DNA of 64,000 nucleotides from contig NC_064042.1 in assembly GCF_932526225.1 (NCBI RefSeq), positions 8,425,540-8,489,539 of the forward strand, written 5' to 3'. Shown in pieces: positions 11,131 through 23,530 of this stretch (within the stretch, counting starts at the first letter, position 1; each line of letters starts with the position of its first letter). Source of the stretch: Nematostella vectensis. Lineage: Eukaryota; Cnidaria; Anthozoa; Actiniaria; Edwardsiidae. The notes below the pieces were generated by a model. That model was not told the DNA's origin, ran no database searches, and was given only the letters and a program-made list of their open reading frames with translations. Both the position numbers and the translations under genes were made by a program.

Positions 11131-11325
11131 CATGCCCGTGCCCAGGATTTCTCTTGGGGTGGGAAGGGTGGGGGGGTCGAGCGAAATCCGAAAAAGTGGA
11201 CCTAATTTATAGTTTTGTCTACAAATAGCACGTCTATTGAGAACCAAAAGTGGACTTTCAGTGGTTGTTGGGGGGTGCGTTCGCAGCCCCTGCACCCCCC
11301 CTCCCCCCTGGGTACGGGCCTGTAA
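11131..11325. repeat. Dispersed repeat (GCGTACCCAGGATTTG family), copy 1
   Basis: It begins CCCGTGCCCAGGATTTCTCT and ends CCTGGGTACGGGCCTG, so the ends are partly inverted. Related copies lie at about 16511-16660 and 18321-18490, both in HSPA12 introns. No ORF is seen. Confidence 0.55.
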
Positions 11326-12008
11326 ACACACGAGCATGTCAAGGACCCAGGCTAACCGGCCTTAAATACATTTATCCGTCATTTAGCGAAATGTGGAAGA
11401 CTGAACGAAAGCAAGGAAAGCCCTTCAAGTAAATGCAATCCAAAACGACCGATTTGTAAATAAATCCCCCTATTTGCGCAACTGAAAGCTGAGTTGGCGT
11501 AAAATTTAGTTCATCGCAGTTTTTCTGCCGTTAAAATACACACAAAAAATGTCCTCCACAGTCGTGTTGATAAGCATAGGCAATATTTATCCAGGAGGAA
11601 AAAAGTTTAGATTTAGAACCTAACAACCCTTCGTATTTTTTTGGACACAAAAAGGTTCTGTCTGAAATGCGCATCTCTTAACTTTAGTATTACTTATAAA
11701 AAGCCCTATAAAATAACATCACATCCTTGTCCTGTGCTAGTTAGCTCACTCGATGTCTTAAATCACGGTTCTATAGCTACTAACCTTCCCTTTAAAAGTC
11801 AGAGAACCGAGATTTATGCACCTGCTCACCTCGAGGATTCATTAGCACTGAACTAGAAACCAGCCTTTTTGATTTAAAACTGGTAGAGCTTTAATAAATT
11901 ATTTATCCCAACTATTATCTGCTACGCGAGCCATATAAATAGTCTCTTTAGAGGAAACAAGGTTTTTTTTTATTATTCAAGTCGCCAATACATTGGGCGT
12001 CAATTAAC

Positions 12009-12188
12009 GTAGTGTGATCATAGATTTGTGAATAGCGCTAAAAAGGATAGAAAGATATTGCGGACGTTTCGAGGCTCCTGGCTCAGCGTCTAATTGCAAC
12101 GGGAGTTTTGAGTTGACAGTAGGCTCTGGTGAAGGAGCTAAACATCTATCCTTTTAGCGCTTTTTACAAATCTATAATCATATACTAC
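12009..12188. mobile_element. Small fold-back element (about 180 bp)
   Basis: Imperfect inverted arms of about 40 bases (TAGATTTGTGAATAGCGCTA against TAGCGCTTTTTACAAATCTA) flank a 90-base centre. There is no ORF. Confidence 0.6.
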
Positions 12189-12608
12189 CTCTTCTTTTAC
12201 CTAGCGCTACCAGGCACATACAACAAGTCGTTGCATTTTTTACACGTCAATTAAATAAAACACTTTCTCGAGTTTTGTTTGTTTTGGATACAATGTGATT
12301 TCAATATGTAACCCTTCTATAAGCCCACACGCTGTTGTGATAATCATGATCTGTTTTCAAAAGCAGAACAAAATAAACTTCAACTTAAACGACACTTTTG
12401 AAACGCATGACTCGAAGCTTTGGCGGAGAAAATGAAGAACGGCGGTATGCAATACAAAGTACAGAAGAAGTACAAAGTAAAGTACATAAGTGACTAGAAT
12501 TTTTGTCCTTTATATAATCAATCCCTTACACACAGGTCGTTTTTATTAGAGTTATAATAACATTGGTCTCGTGATGCGTTCCTATATATGCGAATCCCGT
12601 CTCAATGA

Positions 12609-13127
12609 GGGGCCGTCCACACTAACACGGATTCGTTTTGATACGTTTAGGGCCTTCCGTCCACACTAACACGGAGGTCGGATCCAGCGATTTCGGATAA
12701 TTTTGAAAACGCTGTTGAAAGTGAATTAAAATGAATCCGTTTACTTTGGTCCGTAGTGTGGACGGTCGAATCCGTATCAAAATGAAAACGATGGCGTCAT
12801 ATCGCAGGAGCGCGCTATTTTGGGTATGCACATATACAAAAAATGACGTCGCCCTGTACCTTTCAGCGTTTTCAAACGTTTGAATCCGTGTTAGTGTGGA
12901 CGGCTAGATCCAGGCGAACACGATGCGAAAACGATAGTGTGGACGCGAATCAAGTGATGCGTTTTCGGCGAAACGAATCCGGATATTTTTCGGATCCGTG
13001 TTAGTGTGGACGACTAGATCCAGGCGAACACGATGCGAAAACGATAGTGTGGACGCGAATCAAGTGATGCGTTTTCGGCGAAACGAATCCGGATATTTTT
13101 TGGATCCGTGTTAGTGTGGACGACTCC
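12609..13127. mobile_element. MITE with GTCCACACTAACACGG ends and internal 110-bp duplication
   Basis: GTCCACACTAACACGG at the left end is matched by CCGTGTTAGTGTGGAC at the right. The same motif recurs internally, with CCGTG at 12886, 12996 and 13106. This shows a 110-bp segment duplicated in tandem. There is no ORF. Confidence 0.75.
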
Positions 13128-13338
13128 TGAATTGGCAGCACAAAAACAAATCAATCAACTTGCAATCTTTTTTAATTTCAATCAAAGATGTGTAGCGTTA
13201 GGCAACTTTTGATACATTAAATGTATCAAAATTCCCAATCATGTTACCCTTTTCTAAAGCAATTTCAATTGGCTGCTGGGAAAGTGTCATTTCATTGGTC
13301 AGATACTCCCGTCCTCATAAACATACATAATCTAGATA

Positions 13339-13541
13339 TTACTGTCGAATCCGTTGTATCGCGACCCGCGTTATCAAAACACGATTTGTTTTGGTTTTCT
13401 GTTCCGTCAGTGGTCGAGAGATGTTGCAAAAATCTGATCACTTTATAATAATTTGACTGGCGGAACAAAAAAATCCCAAAAGACAAAGACAAATCGATGT
13501 TTTGAAAATGCGGCGTCGCGATACAACGGATTCGACAGTAA
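13339..13541. mobile_element. 203-bp MITE with perfect 26-bp terminal inverted repeats
   Basis: The left end, TTACTGTCGAATCCGTTGTA (then TCGCGA), is the exact reverse complement of the right end, which ends TACAACGGATTCGACAGTAA. Inner bases also pair (CAAAACACGATTTGT against ACAAATCGATGTTTTG). There is no ORF. The transposase family is not known to me. Confidence 0.8.
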
Positions 13542-13681
13542 AGCCGTTTGTTTGCGCGCAAATTATGACAGCTTTCCTACTGTTGTCCTTATAGAGACGA
13601 AAAACAACAGAATAGGCCCTGTAAGGAACTTTATTAACCGTCCTTTCTATATTGCACCGTATAAGAAACTAATATGTTTCT

Positions 13682-14010
13682 CCAGCCTAGTCCCAGTCGT
13701 TCTTATCGGGTTTCCTGTGTTCAACCTAGTCCCAGGTGTTCTCATCGGGTTTGCTGTGTTCAGCCTAGTCCCAGTCGTTCTTATCGGGTTTCCTGTGTTC
13801 AACCTAGTCCCAGGTGTTCTCATCGGGTTTGCTGTGTTCAGCCTAGTCCCAGTCGTTCTTATCGGGTTTCCTGTGTTCAGCCTAGTCCCAGGCATTCTTA
13901 TCGGGTTTCCTGTGTTCAGCCTAGACCCAGGCGTTCTTATCGGGTTTCCTGTGTTCAGCCTAGTCCCAGGCGTTCTTATCGGGTTTCCTGTGTTCAGCAT
14001 AGTCCCAGAC
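13682..14010. repeat. 39-bp minisatellite, about 8 units
   Basis: Units of AGCCTAGTCCCAGGCGTTCT followed by TATCGGGTTTCCTGTGTTC. The period is a multiple of three with no stops. Reading frames are therefore open on both strands, with 13-residue periodicity (VPGVLIGFPVFSL on one). I see no splice sites or protein features that would make any of them a gene. Confidence 0.9.
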
Positions 14011-14620
14011 TTCATGAAGGATTCCTTCATACAAATTGTATTTGTTTCACTGATAAATATACATTCTACGTAAATTCCAATGTTCTGATGATTTATGTTC
14101 AAATATAAAGGTCACAGTGCTGGTTCACCTGGAGGAATTCTCGTATTAATTTCTTTTTTACAATTCTCTGACCTTTTTCCAGGACTTGGCCCTAACTACA
14201 CGCATTTTCAAATAGAGATCCTACTACACAACGTTAAAGTCCTTATGAATCGACTAATTATATATTTTACTCTGCTTACTTGAACGTACTCGAGAAATTA
14301 TATTTTTTGAACATGAGAATTTTCATTCAAAATACAACATTATTTTTCGGTGCATGTGAGCGTGGTGACTCCGGTCACATTCACACTAGAGTCAACAGCT
14401 TAGTGATGTATTTTGAGACTGCATTCGCACTAAGAGAGTCTTATTGAACGCATTCTCATTTGCGCAAATCAAATCAAATTGTGACTGACCAACCTTAGAC
14501 CGCAATATCACACCTCTCCACGCACGTAAAGGTGACCAACCTTAGCGACCAGCCTTTGACGTCATTGTCACGCCATATCAGTGCATGTCACACCAAGTTA
14601 CTAGTCATAATACGCGTAAG

Positions 14621-17600
14621 TCACGCCAGCGTCTTGGTGACTAGTCTGAGTGCCGCCTTTGCTGAGCTTCCGGAAGTGACGTCAATGGCGCTTACTTTAA
14701 TTTCAGTTCCGCCGAAATACACGTCCAGTTCAATTTTCCTGGACAATCCTTGACTGGTGTCCGGACTGACCACCTCGAACTGGACGTTCTCAGCGACCAC
14801 GCCCGCGTCTGTGGTAAACCCAATCGACTTGTTATTAGTACTGAAGAAGCGCAGCCTTGCTAACGTCTGCAACGGGTGCACGGGAGAGAAGAAGAACGAT
14901 CGCTTTTCTCCGACTCTGACCTCTTCGTCTTCTTTCACTAAAATATCGAAAACGTCCTCACAAAAATCCACGCCATCTATACGGCTTCGCTTCGTCTCAG
15001 GGTGCTTTCCAGTTTCGAATTTTTCATTAATGTCTATACCGTATGTTCTAGCCATGACACGCGCTGATAGGAGATTAGGGTTCTGCGCGAACATCACTGC
15101 GCCTTTGATAATGGCTAGTTCGCTTTCTCTTGGCGTCAGAATACGTTTATTCGGGAATGCCTCAACAATAGCACGGCGTAAATGTACCGACTGCGAGAAC
15201 CCTCCAACTAAGAACAATGTCTCCACTTCACCCAACCTTTCCTTGTTAAGCAAACTCTTGATAAGGTCTATAGTTTTGTCGGCGACTGGCTGGTAGAACT
15301 TCTTGATGATGTCCAGGTTAACGTACATATATCCGTCCCTGAGCGTCACCTCGTCTTCGCGGAAATACAGGCGCATACTCTCGTTGATGTTATCGTCCGT
15401 GCCAATTACTTGACTGTACGCATTCACGAAGTTGTACGGGAGAACGATGCTGATCTCTTCGTTGTCGATTCCGTGCTCGGCGCGTTTCTGAATCTCGAAG
15501 TCGCTCATTATTTTCTGTGGAAAATAGGCTAGAGTTTAATGGATCTTGGCGTGATTAGTGAATTGAATTAGGTTCTGATAGGATCTAAAAATAATGGTCT
15601 CGTTTTGATTTAGCATCTGTAGACTGTGTGAAAGTGTGGTAAACGTGTGTTCTGCATATGAATTAATGAATGAATTGGGGAAGTTTTTTTGTGAAGGGAG
15701 GCAAACTGGAGAGCCCGTAACAAATCCCTTTGGAACTAAGGTAGGTAGGTCTATTAGGTTAGGGTAGAAGTTGTTTGTTGTTGTGAGGTTGCGGTGGCAA
15801 TAGAGTTTAGATAAGGTAATGTGACCTGAAGCTGGGCTGGGACGTGATGTTAGGTGTTCTGAGCGGTTGAGAAGATCAGTTTAGTTTAAGCTGGACGTAA
15901 AAGTGAAATATGGTGGGTCGGGGTATTGTAAGGTGTTCTTTGCGGCGGCAATGTGAGTTTGTAAGTGAAATATTTTATCATCATCTTTTGTGATATAGTA
16001 ATAGTGAACTAAGGTTATTTGAGGTGAGTTAATGTGTGCTAATAAAATAGATTACAGTTCGCGGTGATACAAATATCCTGACCGTCTCCTAATCCTGGGT
16101 AAATCACTGGAGTAGACCATCTCGTGATTGGCTGGTTGTGAGTTACATACCTGCCAATCATTGGGGTAGTCCCGTATAAATTGTGTGATAAAATCATCGC
16201 CAAGGATCTTCTTCAGCATTGCGATGAATTCCTGGTCCACACACATCCCTCCTAGCTGTCCCCCTGTTGGGCAATGTATCTCCTTGACCGTGCCGTCTTT
16301 TTGCAGCTGGTGAGAAGTGATATCTAAAGTCCCTCCTGTTAAAAAGAAAGAAAAATGGTGTGCGGAATTAAGGGTGTTTCAAATCTAGGGTTACCGCTGC
16401 AGTGATTCTCTTGTAAAACATGCAAACAAAAAGTGAGGTGTTAGTAAGAAGTATCTAGCCTAGATCTGGTGTGATTTCCAGGGTCACTCCTATAAAACTT
16501 GTAAATACAGGGCAGGCGTTTCCAGGATTGGCTGAGGGGGTGCGCAGTCATAGGTGTCAGAAAAAGCACAGTATTTGGAGATTCCTTAATAAGAAATGAC
16601 CCACTTTTTGGCCGCCAAGGAGCCCCCCCCCCCCCCCCCCCCCCCTGTGTACGCGCCTGCAGGGTGGTGGGAAAGAAAAGGAATATCTAGGCTAGATCTG
16701 GGAGGATTTCAGGGTCACTTCTATAACTCACATCACTTCTATGTGATGTGAGTTACTCCTGTTGTTAGGTGACATGACGGAAAAACCTGGAAAATTCGCA
16801 ATTCGAGATAGAAAAAAGAAGACACAATTTCTTCTAATGGCCATCGGTTCCTTGTATTTCGGACTGATATTTAAACCACAAATAACGTGAGGCCGAAATG
16901 CAAATACCCAGATTTTTGCTTTTTAAGATATTTTTTCCTTGATCATCCTTGCGCTTTGTATGACCTCAAGGACGAAGAGCTCAAATTTCAATGACACTTT
17001 ACAAAAAGTCGCATCAATTTTTAAAAAGTAGTATTTGATATTTTGTTTGCTATTACTCACTTACTCAAGTACTTAGAGAAATTTTCCGCCTTATTAGATC
17101 TGAAATGAGCTGATTTGAAGTGTTAAGTCATGTTTTTCCGTCATGTCTTGTTAGGCACGTGAACAGTGCGAGATAAAGTGAGCAATATGTCTGCCAGGGA
17201 TAGTGTGATAAGTTGCCCAGATTTACTTCTGTTGAAACAAGAACACAGAGTGCGCGTAGGATTGGCCCCTCGGTACTTACCCCCGTTGTCGATGACCATA
17301 TAAGAACCGGAAGTACCGCGAAGCATATCATTAACCAATTGTTCCCCAGTCTCTCCTACAAAGTCACTCATCTCTAAGCCTCGACAGTAGAACGAGGCTG
17401 CTTCCGGCTCAAGCGCTATAAGAAGTTGCTCCGGGTCTTCCTGGGATGCTAGACCTGCCTGAAGAGTGAAAAACATAATAAGCATCGTACACTTAACAGC
17501 AAAAATAATAATAATAATAAGAAGAAGAATTATGTGTGCGCAAAAGATGTCGTGAAATGATACGTTTTCCAACTTAAATGCTAAATATTTGCCACTAGGG

Positions 17601-20365
17601 AGGACAGTCAAAAGATGAAGATGTAAAATGATAGTGCTGAGACAAGATCGAGGGTGTCTTTGTAATGTATCCATGACATGGGTACCTGAGGAAAGAAGGA
17701 AGCGAGGAAGACCTAAAACAACACGTGTTTCATTTAGTCCATATTCTTTCCCTGGTTTGTGATCCCTGATTACTTTAAAATAGTTCAATATGACTGATCC
17801 GCCTCGATTAGCCTGACTATTTGCGGTTCAGCCTAACAGTATTAAATGTTGGTTATTGTTAATAAAGTCTGGAGTCAGTCTGAAAATCTGTGCGTTGGCT
17901 TTCCCCAACCCCTCTCGCCTCAGACATCCACAGGAATCCCAGACAGAAAGCCAGGAACTAGGTTGCAGATATCCTAGAGTTGTACGCTATACTTAACGTC
18001 TACCGCAAACTGTAAACACTCACGATATACGCTGCTTCGCGCATGAATTCCTTTGCCGCTGGTTCCCATATCGCAGGCACCGTCAACACCCACGCCACAT
18101 CTGAGGCCTGGTACCTGGCGGTGTCGGCGTTCTTGTTCAGCGTACTATTGATGGTTTCCATGGCAACCTTCTTTAGGTATTCTAGGCAGACGGCGAACAA
18201 ATCCAGGGCGCAGACTGAGCGGCCGTTAGCTGCCGTGACACGCGTTTCCTTGTCTAGATTCTATAGCAAATAATGAACTAAATATCACATTACATTACAG
18301 AACGAAAATATGGTCATAATTCGTGCGCGTACCCAGGATTTGCCAAGGGGGAAGGTGGGATGAAAAGTCTGACATCCAAAAAGGAAAAAGTATTTGATGC
18401 GATTCTTGAATAAGAAAACCGCCATTTTTTGGTAGTTAAGGAGGTGCGCGCACATCCTGTGTACCCCTCTCCCCTAGAAACGCGCCTGTGGTCAAGAGTA
18501 GAGAAAAGAGGGACTGCAATGAGGGATTTGTATCTTTGTAGGCGCATGTCTACGGGTGGCGGCTTTGGGCGCGGGCCGCCTGCTTATTCTTCTTCCCCTC
18601 ATATTGATAGCTCTTCCAAGAGTCGCTAGAACGAACCGTAACTTCGTCATGACCGAGTAAACATCGCGCTCAACCACGCAAACAATTTAATTACAAAGCT
18701 CTATTATTTGAGTTTGTTTTGTATAGTTCTAACAAAAGACCTTTTAGCATAACACCAGGAAGAAGACATTTAATTACTAATAAGCATTATCAAGCCAACT
18801 AGAACAAAGAATCTTTACTTTTGACTTCTCTCAAAAACAAAACTAATATCTGACGAAAAATCCAAGGAATACCATGCTTACTCTAACGCGTTTTTGAACG
18901 GACATCCGTCTTGAAAAGAAAGCGTGCATTCCTGGGAGGTAAAGACGGGAGAGGAAGCTAAATCATACCCTGGGCAATCCTACGAATCCTACGGTTTTCC
19001 ATAAATGTTCATAATACTTTTGAAACATTTGTTAGGCAAGTTTGAGACTTCCCCCAATGGATAAACATTTTTTTTATCCCTCCTGCCTCCAATTCCATCG
19101 ACAAACATCTACCCTCACTTTTATTTTACCCCTACCCCCTCCACCGCTCACTCCACGCACTACAGGATATTGTAGCTGCTTCAATGCCATCCAAATAACC
19201 TAGCAATTAGTAGGGTTTAAATTAACAATTGGACTCGTAAAACGCAGAGTTTGCGAAATTATGATGTATTCTTTTAGTAAAACATTATACGAACAATCAC
19301 GCTGACGCGAGCTCGGTTTACAAATTTAACTAAAAAATATTAAAGTTGCTATAGGATGTAGCCCGAGTCTCAGGCGATTTTATTTATCAAAAGTCGGAGA
19401 GGAAAAATAAAACTATCGCTTCCCGGTATATACTTCATAGGGAACGATAAAAGGGCCTGACACTCGGGCTATATACGATTCTTTCTAGAATGTTCCAAAC
19501 CTCCATTATCTTGTGTTAAGATCTCCAAATTAATGAGCTCAGTGCTGAAGTAGTTAGGAAGAAGCTTGTGTGACAGACCGATCAGAATTTAAGATCGTAT
19601 AACACTAACAAACCAGCTGCTATTGGCAATCTAACACGGTGTCACGGAGGGTGCGCCATTATCATTATATTCAGCTAGCGCTATTGCTATTTATAATATT
19701 CCTCGACTAATTGAAGGTTTGATATTAGAATTAAACGAAGCGGAAAATTCGCTGTTGGGGGCTGTCTTGTGTATGCTAGACCAACAGACCAGGGTAGCAA
19801 CTTAAACCACACTGCGCTCTCGTGAAAAAACTTGCTAACTCATATGATTGAAGAGTAGGTAGATAATTGTTTATGCGCAAAGCGGAAAATATAATACATG
19901 GTGGAAGTGCATACTGCGGTTGATATTAAAACAAAAATGTATAATTATTTTTAAGCCTGATATCGCGAAAACATCACAGCAGCATTCGGTTGTAGATGCT
20001 CAGATGCTGTGAAACTCAGCATTGCAATCGAGATATAAATGCACAACACACGGTAAACCCACCTTTGCGTTGTAAAGAAGCAGCTTGAAACGGTCGAAGA
20101 AAAGCATCTCCGGCCCGTCATTTCTAGCTAAGTACTTTGCGTATGTCTCAAGAGCAGCATGACCGAACCGGTAGAATTCACCCTCCTCGGTCAGTAACAC
20201 ACACGTTGGCGTCTTGTAAAAGCTGAAGCCTTGGCCACGGCCCCATCCTCGGAACACATGAATATCCGCAGAGTTAACAGCTCCTAATGCAGCGAAGCCG
20301 AAGCCGCTATAAGTCGCGCCGAAATCTATGGCAATAATTATTTCTCTTCTCTTATTTTCTCCCAT
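14621..20365 (-). CDS. HSPA12-like: HSPA12-like heat shock 70 family protein, complete
   Basis: Five exons join with matching phases: 20365..20063, 18260..18024, 17458..17281, 16335..16151 and 15514..14621. They encode about 598 residues. Residues 1-101 hold the phosphate-1 loop (IAIDFGATYSGFGFA) and FFDRFKLLL. Exon 2 has VAWVLTVPAIW. The exon 3-4 join makes the phosphate-2 motif DNGGGTLD. Exon 5 has LFLVGGFSQS and the TYGIDINEKF region. HSPA12 proteins are atypical Hsp70s, cytosolic ATP-binding proteins that lack the usual C-terminal substrate lid. The size fits (human HSPA12A/B are about 680). The first loop reads DFGATYSG where most relatives have DFGTTYSG. The start is the only Met before the motif. 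Introns carry a 377-bp MITE and dispersed repeats. Confidence 0.92.
16441..16730. repeat. Direct duplication, poly-C run and dispersed repeat copy 2 in HSPA12 intron 4
   Basis: 16441-16495 and 16671-16730 share TATCTAGNCTAGATCTGG and GGGTCACTNCTATAA in the same orientation. Between them lies a copy of the GCGTACCCAGGATTTG-type repeat and a run of about 26 C at 16622-16646. Homopolymers of this length are often miscounted in assemblies. Confidence 0.6.
16771..17147. mobile_element. 377-bp MITE with 8-bp target duplication (hAT- or MULE-like)
   Basis: The ends GACATGACGGAAAAAC and GTTTTTCCGTCATGTC are perfect inverted repeats. TTGTTAGG occurs directly on both sides (16762-16769 and 17148-17155). 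An 8-bp duplication is typical of hAT elements. A ninth base (T against C) would suit a Mutator-like event. There is no ORF. It sits in HSPA12 intron 3. Confidence 0.8.
18321..18490. repeat. Dispersed repeat (GCGTACCCAGGATTTG family), copy 3
   Basis: Begins GTGCGCGTACCCAGGATTTG and ends TAGAAACGCGCCTGTG. It lies in HSPA12 intron 1 and resembles the copies at 11.1 kb and 16.5 kb. Confidence 0.55.
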
Positions 20366-20599
20366 TTTCTATGAGTGGCGGGTGTTTAGTGTTGTGCCGA
20401 GTGAGTCTTGTCAAGCCGATTTGGTCGCTGCCTGGAGTTTGCTGTGAACTTGTGGTATTATCGATTGACCTGCTTGAAGGAGTGTTGTGGGGTCGAATGA
20501 CTCGCGCGCGTCTAGTGGTTCTATGTAAGCGGGTATAATCGAATGTTAATAAAATGTCTTCTGTTTTCCGGTGACACTCTGCTAACACGCTTGAGGGAT

Positions 20600-23150
20600 T
20601 TATGTGACAGGGTCACGACATTCCCGCTGATGAGAGATGCAATGGACCTCGCTCACTGTGAGTGAGGCTTGTGAGTGGCTTGGTGCTGTAGTGAACACTA
20701 ACTGTGAACTGGTTTTTGTTCTCTTCCCTCTACTCCTCCCAGATGTATAATGTATTGTTGTAAGACACAGCCGCATAGCCAATATACAGATCTTCATTTC
20801 TATACAACATAGCAGCCACCCCTCTAGATCGCCCACCTCATTATAACAAACTTTATATTTATCCTCGATCAGGTCCCGCTAGCTCTACTGTTATTTAACC
20901 TCCTTATAGTGACCAACCCATCATATTGACCTCCTCTCTGAAACAACCAACTTCAAAATATCTATAAAATGGGTCAATCCTTCTGAGAAAATATATAGAA
21001 TTTTCCAGCAAATGGCGCCTTAAGAGAACAACAAATTCGTTTCTGAATTGATGACTTAGCTAGACACGGTATTGGCGCTTACATAAATAAAGCGACACGC
21101 AAGAAATCACGGGAGCGAGGGGCCAAATCCCAAGACGACTGTCCCCAATCTCTTCTTCTTTACTGTATCATGATGAAGCAGGAATGACATCGTGTGTAAT
21201 GAAATCTAACAATCCATATCAACCGATCAAGAACCGACAGCCTGTACTTGATCGAAGGAAGTGCGTCTCATATCACACTAGTAAAAAACTAGACTGAGCG
21301 GAGCCGAGGTACGATAACCACCTCGGATCGGATATGATCAGTTATCCAACGCTAGAAAAACATCAAATACTACACCACGAGGAGTTATCATGATTTATCA
21401 CCCGTGCGCAGACAAGCCGATTATCGCCTTTTTCATACGCTTGTGCAGATAGGCCTAACGGGCTGACGACGAGTGCTGGTCTGTACAGGACCCGAAACGA
21501 TCTCAAAAAGTTCCCCAACTGATCCCGGGACCCAAAACGATCGCCAGGAGTCTCCGAAATAAACCCCAAGGAATTGCAGTAATGGCAAACAAAAGGAATT
21601 GGCTTTCAGTTTTAAAAACATATGAAACATTTGAGCGTTATTTGTGTTACTATCAAGAAATTAACATAAACTAAAACCATAGTATTGAAGGTTTTAATAT
21701 ACGACTGCGCGGGAAATGCAGTGGTTGAGTCAGAAATTGGGGTAAAATAACAGTTCCCGTGATAGTAATTTGAAGGCGTGAATAAATTATTTATACATAA
21801 CAAGCAATACAAGAAATTCTCCACATAGATTCACAGATAAGAAATGCTGCTTTCTGTAGGAAGCGAATCGTGTTAAGGTTATTTTTTGCAAATTTGTTTG
21901 CAAGGCGACAGAAATACAAAGGCGAGCGCACACCTCTCGTCCCGAGCCCCCTCTTCTTTGGTTCCGCGCGCGTTCATAGAGAATATAGCGGGCCCGGGAT
22001 TCACCCCTTATGTTAGACCGGGGAACGGGTTACTGGGATTTTAGCTAAAAGGTAGGGCTTTGGGGACCAAAAACGGCCGCTTCAAGATATTTTATGTAAA
22101 TGGTAGTTAGGACAACAGCCTTCCCCTCCCCCCAAAGTACAAAACAAGTTTCAGTGCGTTAATTTTATTATAAACTTTTCAGAAAAGGTGCATTTTGCAT
22201 CCATTAATATTATTTTTTATTTCTTTCCTACCTACATCTTGTGTTTTAATATAATGTCACTATGGGCAATGTTGTATAAAACGATTCTGAAAGGCATATG
22301 TATATATTTTTGTGGAAATTCATTTGAATGAAGATTTTGATCTCAACAGAGACAAGTTTTATGGCACAGCCAGTCACCTGTTCTATGGTTAAAAACTCTT
22401 GTGTTTTTTTGCGTTTGCTTTTGTTTATTGACAAGGGTTGAATAAGCTCTTTGTGTTGAATATGCTTGTTTGTGTGTTTATTGACTATAATCGCAATTGC
22501 AGCAAAAAATGTGAATTTGACCATCAGCAATAAAAAACAGCAAAGCAATTTCTACAAATAGGAAACTAATCTCTGACGCCAAATTACCATAGGGCTTGAG
22601 ACGTGTATGCCTAGTTCTCACCGAAAATTGAAAACAGTTGTTGTTACTGGAAGAAACCGTTTTTTGATAGAAAGTTTTCTAGGAAAAGTATTGTGGAGAA
22701 AATGCATAGAATCCCTGCCACAATAAAATCAATATATTCAGTGGCTTTAAAAAATCACGTGGCTGATAACTGTACCCGGCCCAGACTACTATAGAGCAAT
22801 ACCAACCAGGAGTGTGTCCAGAGAGGGGGAGGGCCAAGGGGTCCGGGCCCCACCCTGCTCATTTGCAGAAATGTGAAATTACGTGGGGAAGCAGTAAATA
22901 GACAAATTTGACTAGTGGAATAGTTTAGAGAGTGCTCGGCTTATGACTTTTGTGTATGATTATATTGGATCTAGATGTTTATAGTGACCTATTTCCCCAG
23001 AAATCAGGAATAGCTTTAGAATGTGAGAAAACCATTCCTAGGTCAGTGATATGTTTGAACCCAGCCTGCATTTTTCTCAGGACACGCCCCTGCTAACTGA
23101 CGATGCCCGTCAAACACTATCACGGGTCAATAAATACCTATAAAACGCTT
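20600..23150. other. Intergenic, no gene recognised
   Basis: A mostly AT-rich stretch between the 5' end of HSPA12-like and the 3' end of MEGF8 (both on the minus strand). Open frames are short, with no signal peptide, domain motif or paired splice sites I can support. A G-rich dispersed repeat fragment lies near 22810-22860. Confidence 0.6.
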
Positions 23151-23249
23151 CTTATAAGTTCAACCAAACGGTACCAAATTTGTCATACAAGGGCTTGGTC
23201 GAGTCATGGGTGAAACAACAAACAAACCGAAGCAGGGCGTCGACAAATC

Positions 23250-23445
23250 GCAATTTGTAAATGTAAATGCTCTGACGTAGCTTGTAAATACTCCGCCCGA
23301 CAATCGGTCCGACAAATCGCAACTTGTGAATGCTCCGCCCGACAATCGGTCCGACAAATCGTAGCTTGTGAATGCTCCGCCCGACAATCGGTCCGACAAA
23401 TCGTAGCTTGTGAATGCTCCGCCCGACAATCGGCTCGACAAATCG
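23250..23445. repeat. 42-bp minisatellite downstream of MEGF8, about 4 units
   Basis: Units of GCTCCGCCCGACAATCGGTC followed by CGACAAATCGTAGCTTGTGAAT. It begins about 90 bases beyond the MEGF8 stop codon, so it may lie in the 3' UTR. The unit shares TAGCTTGTGA with the stop-codon region, which could be chance. Confidence 0.8.
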
Positions 23446-23530
23446 GTGCGTGTAAATCCGTCTTGAATTTGATAAAAGATTAAAATTAGCAGTGACTGTG
23501 ACGTACTTCGCATGCGTCGCGCATGCGTCG

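Noticed and set aside
14757-15296. 179-codon + strand frame
   Set aside because: It is antisense to the well-supported last exon of the HSPA12-like gene.
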